Of a stretch of 64,000 bases of DNA, positions 11,201 to 19,610 are shown piece after piece. A program made the position numbers and the translations under genes. The DNA is from Phlegmacium glaucopus (taxonomy: Eukaryota > Basidiomycota > Agaricomycetes > Agaricales > Cortinariaceae), in the NCBI GenBank assembly GCA_015039465.1, contig MU130154.1:1-64000 (forward strand), given 5' to 3'. Every line of letters begins with the position of its first letter. Position 1 is the stretch's first letter. The notes below the pieces were generated by a model. It saw nothing but the letters and a program-made list of their open reading frames with translations. It was not told where the DNA came from and ran no database searches.

Positions 11201-11705
11201 CACTGCTTCATTCACTACCTATACTGATTCAGCACATGGTGATTGCAAAGATAGTGGACGATCTACTGGTGGTTATGTCACAATATTTGCTGGTGGTGCA
11301 ATTGGTTGGGCAAGCAAGTTGCAAGGAATTGTTGCACTTTCCACCACTGAAGCAGAATATATCTCTGCTGTGGAAGCTGGCAAGGAAATTTATTGGATGC
11401 GTAACATTCTTAATGAATTTGGATACCCTGTATCTGAACCATCCACCCTGCATGTTGACAACCAATCTGCAATTAGCGTATCCAAAAATCCAGAACATCA
11501 TGGACGCATGAAGCATCTTGATCTTCAATTTTACTGGCTTAGGGATGCTGTGAACGATGGTTGCATTTCACCAAACTACATTCCTACTGCCAAACAAATT
11601 GCAGACTTGCTTACAAAACCACTCAGTGCACCAAAGGTGCAGTTTTGCCGTGATGGAATGGGTGTGATTGTGGGAACTGAAAGTTGTATTCCCTTACAAC
11701 GGTGA
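8253..11705 (+). CDS. pol: Copia pol polyprotein: protease, integrase, reverse transcriptase, RNase H (1150 aa)
   Basis: The protease active site is DTGA at residues 72-75. The integrase zinc finger has its His near 209 and 213 and its Cys pair near 244-247. The integrase core acidic triad is about D274, D337 and E373, with 35 residues between the last two. The reverse transcriptase carries YIDD at 818-821, and RNase H carries TDSAHGD near 991 and STTEAEY near 1034. All domains are open without stops, so the enzymes look intact. The frame is -1 relative to gag and overlaps it by four bases, so expression needs frameshifting, reinitiation or a repaired copy. Confidence 0.93.
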   Translation: MTNHIMDKCYQFINAQKLAKENNAKKRRGGNKANKANVVEFAGNASALSSTFDPSNPSNPLQTDADFDWNADTGATSFMTPHCHWIRNYVQTSIPIKLADNTIVYAVGVGSVHFRPIVNGKEVRSVEWTRVLHVPQLRSNLLSVLYLTRHKGFEVHINSKCMNFIRNGTTLFSASITDNNAAMLDGVTEPISEYANIVSTLPLDINLWHRRLAHHSFRDVQKMINEELVTGLVVDTKQKPDPTCEPCLSGKMHSNPFPTSPSQSLHPLELIHTDLHGPLPVATPDGYRYWVVFIDDCTKFRVAMLLKQKSDTFEAFKTFKAYAENQLNCKIKSMQDDKGGEYMSNAFIKFTDSCGILRRHTTRNRPQMNGAAERANRTMSDDITTMLSESCLPASFWGECLAAHIHIWNRLPTASLPHTTPYEAWFKRKPDVEHLRVWGCTAYVYIQGDKCKSLQSHMEKCIFIGYPSGYKGWKFYNPTTKKYIICERAEFDERHFPGLSVGPLSKINLQVPSSPGANLSPLPNFEGDDEPLNMIIPPIPQSPPQSPPPIVALELPLPESPPLPPQLLPNAPELQLPRRSTRIPKPPSDWWKVRTPAPILESDGEDDGLEEVQFAGLAAGAEPRTYKQAMKSDDAERWTEAANAEYNTLLQTGTWELVELPPGQKAIGSGWVFRVKRNADGSIERYKARIVAKGYSQRPGIDYTEVFAPTFRPATLRLILALAATQDLELRSLDISSAFTNGDLEEEIYMTQPEGFHQGGHNMVCRLQKSLYGLKQSARQWNKKLHDALSDMRFKHIESDRSVYIYTNGEVKIIVPIYIDDITFASKSTPAIEKAMDQLAQHFKCRVLGPTEYLLGVGITRDRKSHTIRLHQRQFILDILERYGMSDCHPVLTPMAPGTVLTKQLSPKTPEEETFMKSVPYLSAIGSLQYLATMTRPDIAYTVSYLARFNSNPGPSHWAAVKHLLRYCKGTLDHKLTYSGGLNTASFTTYTDSAHGDCKDSGRSTGGYVTIFAGGAIGWASKLQGIVALSTTEAEYISAVEAGKEIYWMRNILNEFGYPVSEPSTLHVDNQSAISVSKNPEHHGRMKHLDLQFYWLRDAVNDGCISPNYIPTAKQIADLLTKPLSAPKVQFCRDGMGVIVGTESCIPLQR

Positions 11706-12221
11706 CGTGTCAACTTTTTACGAACGTTCACATTGTTCACATCATTGATACAACTCAAAACCAATCCCACACTCATTCAACGCTCTTATCATTATGCAAT
11801 CTCTCATTCGCAAAGTCAAATCCATGCCACTCCTTTCCAAACCCCCAAAGATTGTCGAACCAGTTTATTACCCAAGTGTATACCCTTCTGGTTTCAGCAC
11901 CTGTCCTTGGACAGGTTATCTCCTTCACCCCACCAAAGTATACAGATGGCGGATAATTGATCAGGTGTTAAGAGAGGTGGAGGTTGCATCGGACGAGTTT
12001 GATAGCGATGATATTATTCAATACCCTTCCAATCAACAACAACTACCACAAAGCGACCTTTGCTTCCCATTCTTTCAACTTCAATCCAATATTTGACCGT
12101 GTTTTTCCAATTTTCTTTTGTTTGGGACATAACCAAAATTTCAGTTGTTACATTTGTTATATCTACTCTTTTTGTTTACCTTTGTCGTATACCACTAGAG
12201 ACTTGTGAGATCACGGGGGAG

Positions 12222-12619
12222 TGTTAGAATTGCCTCATTAGTCTCCTGGGTCTCATCAGATCTTACTCCATTTAACTTTTCATCTCAGATTACATCTCAG
12301 ATTACATCTTAGATTATATCTGATCTGATCTGATCTCCAGATCTATTACTTGATCTCAGATCAGATCCTTTCACACACTGTCAAGATATCTCCAGATATC
12401 TTTCTTATTGTTCTCTTTCATATATAATCAGTAGCTAACTTGCCAGAAGTCCCCAGTTACTCACTCTGGACTTCAGGCAAGTACTTAGTTGTTTTACTCA
12501 ATGTATTTAGTTACTCACTCTGGACTTCAGCTTATCATAGCTCTTGTGTCACTTACCCTGAGTTCCTGGAATCTCGCACACAGCCGTCTTGCACGCTACT
12601 CTACTAGCCAGCTTAAACA
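12222..12619 (+). mobile_element. Right LTR of the full-length copia element
   Basis: This 398-bp LTR follows the purine tract and ends CAGCTTAAACA. It reads the same as the left LTR at 6838-7235. The next five bases, CTTTT, complete the target duplication. Confidence 0.93.
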
Positions 12620-12823
12620 CTTTTGTTGGGAGGCCCCACACATCTCAGGATTTTAATGGGTCACAGTTATGATTCATAATGTGACCATTGGTGACTGTTA
12701 CAAGTCCCTTTTAGGGGCTCATTCTTATAAGTGGGACTTTACCTTGCTAGGTCTCTCCCTGAATTCAGGGTTTGTTTAGAAGCACATGATTCAACACAAA
12801 TAAGCACTCCACTGTGTCTGGGC

Positions 12824-13042
12824 TAGCATTGGATAAAAAACCTCTAAGGGGGGTAATTTACCTGCCATGTGCTTAAACATGTGGTCAAAAACTGAAACTT
12901 TGTTTTTCAGCCATCGGCCCCAGCCTGGCCCCTTGCACGTGATATGGGTAATTTACCTCAAAAATTGAAACCTTTCCAGGGAGGTAAATTACCAGTAAAA
13001 AACTTCACGGTAAAAAACTTGATGTTTTTTTACCCAACACTA
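12824..13042. mobile_element. hAT-type MITE 1 (219 bp)
   Basis: The left end reads TAGCATTGGATAAAAAAC and the inverted right end reads TAGTGTTGGGTAAAAAAAC. The 8-bp flanks are GTCTGGGC (12816-12823) and GTCTAGGC (13043-13050), matching at 7 of 8 positions. Terminal inverted repeats starting TAG plus an 8-bp duplication are typical of hAT elements. It has no coding capacity. Confidence 0.65.
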
Positions 13043-13783
13043 GTCTAGGCTGAATTCACTAAAACCACTGAAAGTTAAACACCTGTGACTGCCACAAAAC
13101 ACATAGGGATTGTCACGGGTTTTTCAACCCCTGCAGGTTGGTGGGTAGGGTACAGTGTGGTATGGGTACAGGTATGGACTCCCGTACCCGCCACCTACAG
13201 AACGAGCCCTAGATCACTCAAAACAGATAAGAATTGAGGGAGATATGACCAAAATGATAGTGTCAATTTGCAGAACTAGACTTGTCAGAGTACTAAAGCA
13301 ATAGCTTAGGTATCTAGATGAGGGCAGAGATACACAATAGTATTGGTGCAAACCAATAAGGAGTCCCTACACTATTGGTCAAATATCTCCTGATACCATA
13401 ATGATGCAATATTGTGCAATTAGCAAGAAACTAAATAATTTTAACACACTCAAGTTTGCCATGAAACCCTTATGAAACTTGCTTCCAATATCCTTGTGTC
13501 CCTCAAGTTTTCTCAATCAATATGTTCATCAACTTTGACAGCACCTACCAAGCCTAAAGGTCAGCACTTACTATAATTTTCTTTCTGCTCATCGGCTCCT
13601 TATGTTTCTACATTCTCATAGAATTACTCTCTCAGCTCGCTTCCAACATCCTTGTGCGTGTCCCTCATGATTTGTAGTTCAATGTGCTCATGACTTTTGA
13701 CAGTGCTATCAAGGCTAAAGGTCAGCCCCTATTAAAATTTTCGTTTCCACCCATTGCCTCCTTCTAATGCCATCAACATCATC
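13043..13783. other. Non-coding stretch with a degenerate direct duplication
   Basis: No gene is seen. Two similar units of about 120 bp lie at 13481-13601 and 13639-13763. Both start GCTTCCAAYATCCTTGTG and share TTTGACAG and AAAGGTCAG blocks. The stretch at 13,110-13,200 is G/C-rich, with inverted GGGTA and TACCC runs. Confidence 0.45.
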
Positions 13784-14324
13784 TAGTGTTTAAAAGTCTG
13801 GTCCAGTCTGGTTTTTTGACCCTCAGGGCCTTTAACTGAGACCATAACCGGTCCACCTCAGTCCTAGGACCTCAAAAGACTGGACTGGACCACTTCAGAC
13901 TGGTTTACATCAGTTTTTTTTGGTCCTAAGCTGGTCCTGGTCCTAACTGGTCTTAACCAGTCTGTGACCAGTCTTCTGTTCACAAATATACATTTCTGTA
14001 TCAGAAACAGTTGTTCAGTTACATAATAGCTTCCGAACGAGCCCAATAATGTTAAATGTTGTTAAGATTTGGATTTTCTACAGTAATACATTAGTAAAAT
14101 GTCTTATTTTACAGATTTATTTATTTCTCAGCCAGGTTTTATTGGATTTTTATGATATTGGGCTCATTGGAAAGGGGTAAATTAGGGCTACCCTTTTGTT
14201 GGTTCAGACTGGTCTAAACTGCAAAAGACCAGTTAATCAAGACCGGTCTTTTTCTGGTCCAGTCCGGTCTGGACCATCCAGTTACGGTCTTTTTCCAGTC
14301 TTGTAACTGGACCTTCAAACACTA
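13784..14324. mobile_element. hAT-type MITE 2 (541 bp)
   Basis: The left end reads TAGTGTTTAAAAGTC and the inverted right end reads TAGTGTTTGAAGGTC. The 8-bp flanks are ACATCATC and ATATCATC, matching at 7 of 8 positions. Many GGTCCAG and CTGGTC sub-terminal motifs lie in both orientations near the ends, as in hAT transposase-binding regions. No transposase is encoded. Confidence 0.65.
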
Positions 14325-14485
14325 ATATCATCCAAAATCCTAATGCTATTGAGCTTGCAATTGTGCATTTAAATTCCATCCATTCCACTTTTGCTCATTT
14401 TTACCACTTTAACAGTCCAACTCCATTTCCATACTGGCTGCTTTCTTATAACTCAAGTCATCTACACAACTTAAATATACTACAT

Positions 14486-14600
14486 AATAGGTATCAGGGT
14501 TACCAAACAGCCTTTTAAACCAACAGCCAACCATCACTGACAATAGGTATCAGGGTTACCAAACAGCCTTTTAAACCAACAGCCAACCATCACTGACAAT
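14486..14600. repeat. Perfect 56-bp tandem duplication
   Basis: Two exact 56-bp copies starting AATAGGTATCAGGG abut at 14486-14541 and 14542-14597. Three more bases of a third copy follow. The identity indicates a recent local duplication. Confidence 0.9.
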
Positions 14601-14851
14601 CAAAAAATTTCATCCATTCATTTTTAAGGAATGGGTCTAGGTCCTGTTCAACAAGATTGTTAGAGAATGTACCATGTTCCAGTCGTGACAGTTGCAGACA
14701 ATCACCCATCGCAGGACTGTGAAAGCCAGAATGGAGTTGATAATGAGGGTGAGCCAGACAACGGCATCTCTTATGCCAATGTCAAGAAGTCAAAGGTTCA
14801 GGAATGTGAAAGTCAAGATATACTACAAGCATGTGAAGCTACAACTAAATA

Positions 14852-16300
14852 TGGCTAGTACAAATAGAAGGCATGAGGTGTGTTATGATAACAAGAATAG
14901 ACATTGATGTGTGACCGCTGATGAGACCACTATGTCTCTACCCACTGAAAACTCAACTTTTGCATCTTTCAAGCTTTGTCGCACTGTCGCTTTAGTTGCG
15001 CTATTTGTCGCATATCTGTCGCTTTGTCGCCCCAATCATGCGAACTATCACATGACCATATCCCTTATCCCTTCTATCGCTAAAGACTATTCAACATCCT
15101 TTTTTTGGTGTGTCTATCAATTATACAAGTTTATATGCACAGCAATATCCTAGTCGACATGACTTGCTTACCACCAAGCACAAACCATATTTTATGCGAT
15201 GCTATGCCGCTTTTCTCCTTTTAGGCGACAAGAGAGTTTGTGCATTCTTATTCAAATTTCTATATTTTGCTTGTACCATTCCCTTGGTCTTTATCTTTTA
15301 TCATTTAGTAAAACATTTCCATTCATTTACACTGCAATTGTGCTTACTATGTGTGCACTACCATTTAATTTGCTGACTGTTTTATTATTTTTGTTTGGAG
15401 ATAACTCTTACATTTCTGCTTCATTTTGACATACTGTTTGATTATACTCCTTTCACTATTCAGATGTCACTGTTTTATACTTGTACTATCCTTTATTTGT
15501 TTTAGCGCATTTTCACAACATTTTACTTGGGTCCATATGAGCACTCTGACCCTATAGGAATACTTCTCTAATCTTTCTATAAAGTATTTTGTATTAGGAG
15601 GGTAAAGGACAAGAAAAATATTCCCTTGATATCGCTTTATCGTCCAAATTTAAGACTACAAGTCTCCACTCTCATTTGTCGCTTATTGATCGCGTCTCAT
15701 CAAACTCCACAATGTTTAGAGTTGCCTAAACATTGTTCTCGTCGCTTCATTGTAGTTCCGCAACTACTTTGGTTAGATCCTACACCTACTCATCGCAGTG
15801 TCACGGTATAGGAAAATCCCGAACCTTCACTACAGCAACCCTAGTTGGACGTTCTTAACACACCAACAGCGCATCACCGCAGTCAGGGACATCATTGGTG
15901 GAGGGACTACTACTACAATGATGAAGGGATGAGGGTAGGTGCAGGATAAGGGAATGTGGTAGGGATACTGTAAGGGCCACCTACAGATAAGAGGAGACAG
16001 TGACTCTAAGGAGAGTGGGGAGTCTATAAAGACTAGGTAAGCAGCAGCAAGCTAGCAACAGTAGGGGGGTTCCAGTAATAATGAGATAAAGAGTGTAATT
16101 ACTGACTACTACTTGAAATAAGGTGGTAGCCAAACAGTGACAAACAAGTATATAAGCTAGTTGAAATGAAAGTAAAATATAAACAATAAATGGGGTATAT
16201 ACCTGAGAGGTGTCCCCTTACAGATACAATCATAGAATAAGGTGAAGGTATACACATACTAAGCAATTGTAGAGGCAGATACAATGAGTATCCCCTGACA
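14852..16300. repeat. Dispersed-repeat copy with a probable ~1-kb insertion
   Basis: The two ends (14852-14904 and about 15893-16300) resemble 6069-6300, including ATGGCTAGTACA at the left and GGCAGATACAATGAGTATCC at the right. Between them lie about 980 bp without a counterpart, flanked by GACAT at 14900-14904 and 15888-15892. The inserted piece starts TGATGTGTGACC and has a TATAAAG motif near 15,580. It could be a large solo LTR, but its right end lacks a clean CA, so the class is unsure. No gene is supported. Confidence 0.4.
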
Positions 16301-16596
16301 AAGATGGAAAATTCAATCTAAAACAAAGAAAAAGAATTGAAAAAAGAATCTTCCAACACATTTTTGATCATGATCTAAGATGGGATAAGACAATGATAAT
16401 AAATTTATGTTTAAGTTAAAGACCCATCTGTGCCTGCTTGTTTTCTTACTGTCACAAAAATGGCTACTGCTAGGTATGTCCTTGTCACCTTTATGCTGCA
16501 AGGTTCATCTCAACCAACCCAAAAGCACACCATCAACTACCCACAACACCAACTTCAGTGCTCCATGGATGTGAGCAAGCCTGCTAAACATGCCCA

Positions 16597-16972
16597 CATC
16601 AGAAAAAAATAACCTTGGCCTGGCTGGCTCTGGCTGCCCTGGCCAGCCCTGAACATCTTTGGCTAGGTTTAAAAATCTGAAAAAAATATAACAAATCACA
16701 GAAATATTTATAGCACCCAATTCCAAAAAAAGTACACAATTACATAAGACAGATGCTGAGATATTAAAGATATTACATTGTTTTAATATCTTTAATATCT
16801 CAGCATCTGTGGTATGTAATTGTGTACTTTTTTTGGAATTGGGTGCTATAAATATTTCTGTGATTTGTTATATTTTTTTCAGATTTTTAAACCTAGCCAA
16901 AGATGTTCAGGGCTGGCCAGGGCTAGCCAGGGCAGCCAGAGCCAGCCAGGCCAAGGTTATTTTTTTCTGATG
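16597..16972. mobile_element. 376-bp inverted-repeat (foldback) element
   Basis: The left arm (16597-16775) and right arm (16784-16972) are near-perfect reverse complements around an 8-base loop. The arms begin CATCAGAAAAAAATAACC and end with its complement. The right arm is 10 bp longer because of an extra GGGCTAGCCA within a CCAGGGC-rich stretch. Essentially the whole block is one hairpin, so it is a foldback element or a MITE reduced to its inverted repeats. A transcript would fold into a stem of about 180 bp. Confidence 0.85.
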
Positions 16973-17410
16973 CACCTATACTGCATCCACTGACTTTATT
17001 TCTCAAGTGGTATGGCAACCAAAATGATCTAATGATTGCTCCAAGTGGTAACAAGCATACTCCTTCAGCTCGAGTGACATGTGCAGTAGTCGGCATCATG
17101 TCCAGTGATCAACTTTTCTTGGATGCCCATGGCAACTTTCATTCAACTTTCAATGACACTGTGTTAGAGACATCCAAAGCTCAGTTTCAACTTATTTCCC
17201 CCAACCATCACCCAGACTTCAAGTCCAATTTCCAAATCAGCATTGAACACATTGAAAATCTTCAAAGGAAGGCAATCATGGAGGGACCTGGCCCACAACA
17301 CTTTATCATCTTAGATGGGCCCAGGAATGAAAAAGTGATCAAATTTTCTTGGCCTCTGTTTGAAAAAAGGGTGGGTCACTATATTACTGTGAATTTATAT
17401 ACTGTTAAGT
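16973..17410 (+). pseudogene. ORF remnant of unknown family, disrupted by a solo LTR
   Basis: An open frame runs from the right edge of the foldback element, with residues APILHPLTLFLKWYGNQND ahead of the Met at 17032, to the solo LTR at 17403. Across the insertion, removing one copy of TATAC would put a TAA stop two codons further on. The LTR therefore hit the extreme 3' end and replaced the natural stop with LTR-encoded residues. The protein is not recognised. It is probably an old gene fragment, since no upstream exons could be joined with confidence. Confidence 0.35.
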
Positions 17411-17980
17411 TTAAAACAAGGGGTCACATTGGAGTAACACCGGATCGGACGGAACGGAACCAGAACAAGTAACGGAAAGGACTTTGGCCTCAGCGTATGT
17501 GCTGTGCCGCCCAGCTCCTACAATGTCCTGATTTCGGAACCGGAAGAGAACGGAAAGACGGAAGACCTCAGTGACTTAGAGGACAAACAAGAGGAGGAAA
17601 CTAAGATGATATTCGAACTGAGGGAAAACATACAAGTTCGAGTACTTTAAATATAAAAGGAATAGCAACCGAAATATAGAATATAAATATAAGTGCTGCG
17701 TTCTGCTCCTGGAAAAGGTCCTGCATTCTTGGGTGAATAATCCATGGCTGGTGTGCTGACTGATAGTGGGAAAGTGATGACAAAGGAATAGTTGTTGTGA
17801 TGAAGGTGTGGTAATGGGTTTGGGATATCGTCGGAAGAGCCGGAATGATGCGGAGAAGTCTCAGAGTTGGACGTAGGAGGAGTAGAGTCAGAGACAAGGG
17901 AAAGTACTGGGGCGGAGTATGGACTACCGGAAACAACTCCGACAGAGTCGGACCGGAGTAATGTGTGACGGAATGTAACA
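17403..17980 (-). mobile_element. Solo LTR (family A), copy 3, with TATAC duplication
   Basis: The 578-bp block runs from TGTTAAG to TGTAACA. It is flanked on both sides by TATAC (17398-17402 and 17981-17985), a perfect 5-bp duplication. It is closely similar to copy 1 at 1074-1650. It has inserted at the 3' end of an ORF remnant. Confidence 0.9.
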
Positions 17981-18195
17981 TATACCCACTAACACTGATA
18001 ATGACCATGCAGAACACTGCATATAATTGTATGTAGTGTAAATTTCAAACAGTTCACAATCTTATTGTTTCATTGCCAGCCACTAGGAAGATTGGATGAA
18101 TGGATATCCAATCTCAGATAAATTCCACAGAATGTTCAAAAACATCATACACAAATGGCAGGTGAACCCCTTACCAGCTTTTGACACTCAACAAA

Positions 18196-18741
18196 TAGTG
18201 ATGGTCAAGGGTAACCCCAGGGTGGAATTAGGCTGACCCTTACCCTTACCCTCCAAAAACCCTTACCCTTGGCTGAGGGTAAGGGTTTTGGAGGGTAAGG
18301 GTAAGGGTTTCTGAGGGGTTGGAGGGTAAGAAACCCCAGCAGGGTTTAGTGCAAGGGTTTGGTCCAAATCCTTCCTCAAGCTTTGTAATCCAAAGGAGCC
18401 TTCAAAGTAGCTATTATTTAAAACATGTTCAGGGTGTTAAAGGTGTTTAGCAATAGATTTTAAATGAAATAGAGAGGGTTTGACTAGTATTTTAAGCTAC
18501 TGATTGTTGTGAAAGCAGTGAGGCCTCTTTAGATTGCTTTTTCTCTGATTTAAAGTCAATTTTATAGATACACAACAGTTAGATCACTCTGATATCAGAG
18601 AAATAAAAATTCCCAAAAATACCCTGACCCCTCCAGAAGGGTAAGGGTTTTTCAAGGGTCAAAGAATCTGTACCCTGACCCTGACCCTCCTTACCCTTAC
18701 CCTTGTACCCCAGGGCTTTCCCAAACCCCTGCCCATCACTA
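18196..18741. mobile_element. hAT-type MITE 3 (546 bp) with perfect 8-bp duplication
   Basis: The left end reads TAGTGATGGTCA and the inverted right end reads TAGTGATGGGCA. The flanks are TCAACAAA on both sides (18188-18195 and 18742-18749), a perfect 8-bp duplication diagnostic of hAT elements. The interior is rich in inverted GGGTAAGGG and CCCTTACCC runs near both ends, able to form a strong hairpin at about 18,235-18,310. It encodes no protein. Confidence 0.85.
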
Positions 18742-18749
18742 TCAACAAA

Positions 18750-19610
18750 ATTTCATCAAAGTTAATGAGCTAGAGTTCTCACTCAAAGGTTCATTGGTAC
18801 TTGTCCAATTCCACTTGAAGCACTATGCAATCAGGGACAAAAAAAACAATGGAATTGGCAGCAATACCTTTCTGCCATGGCTGCACAGGTTCAGATCCTT
18901 GAGCCTGCGACAAAACAATGACCATCTCCTTACAAGAGTATGATGCTAAAAGGCCTGACATTCCTTCCTCAATCTCCCACCAAGAGAAACAACCAAACCA
19001 GGGCCATGAACACATTTCACCCAGGTAGACATCACTATGTTTCTTATGAAATCAATTTCAATGTTAACAGCTCTCCTTGCAGGTATGTCAAATGTCAATA
19101 CCAAAATAAGTCCAAGTCAATGAAGCTCCACAGCTGAACAAAATTTCACTCAAGCATATGTTGATTCCCATCCATTGTCAAAGGTGGACAGCAAAAGAGA
19201 GCAATCAATGAAGATGAGGAGGCTACAGTGACTGAGGGAGAATCCTCACTTGTTGAAGGTGCTCTTAAGAAAAAGAAAAGAAAAAAAAAAGGTAATCATC
19301 TCTAATTCTATGTCACCCATCAAATCAATACTGACTCTGATTCAAAACATTATTTAAGACCATCAATAGCAATAAATTTTAAACCAGAAAGTAATTTATT
19401 ATTTCCTCCAATAAATCTAATACCATTTTTCATGTCTGTTATGCCACATGCCCTACTCTCCAGTGTTGATAGTAATGGGAAATGTGATCTGGCAGGGAAG
19501 GAACATCCTCAATGGGGCAACTCCCTTAAAGGCAATTTGACCTTTGAAGTTCCGGCCCTTACGTAACGACCCGCCAGTGCGAGTGATGACTAATCACAGG
19601 TTCCTCTACC
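18750..19610. other. Transition region without a supported gene
   Basis: Short open frames occur in several frames but carry no recognisable motif. A lysine-rich stretch encoded near 19,265-19,292 could be a relic of a nuclear protein. The last 100 bases lead into the antiporter gene. No repeat boundaries were found. Confidence 0.35.

Larger units (their letters stand above)
6838..12619 (+). mobile_element. Full-length Ty1/copia retrotransposon with CTTTT target duplication
   Basis: The element is 5,782 bp long. It has 398-bp LTRs at 6838-7235 and 12222-12619 that read as identical by eye, TG...CA ends, and CTTTT on both flanks (6833-6837 and 12620-12624). A primer-binding site follows the left LTR, and a purine tract (GGGGGAG, 12215-12221) precedes the right LTR. 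Internally the order is gag, protease, integrase, reverse transcriptase, RNase H, which defines Ty1/copia. Identical LTRs and a perfect duplication point to recent insertion. A 516-bp non-coding stretch separates the pol stop from the right LTR. Confidence 0.95.

Noticed and set aside
14486..14600. Two direct repeats considered as a CRISPR array
   Set aside because: The copies abut with no spacer, there are only two, and the genome is eukaryotic.
18235..18310. GGGTAAGGGTAAGGG and CCCTTACCC runs as telomere-like repeats
   Set aside because: The unit is GGGTAA, not the telomeric GGGTTA. The runs sit in both orientations inside a hAT-type MITE with a perfect 8-bp duplication, so they are part of that element.
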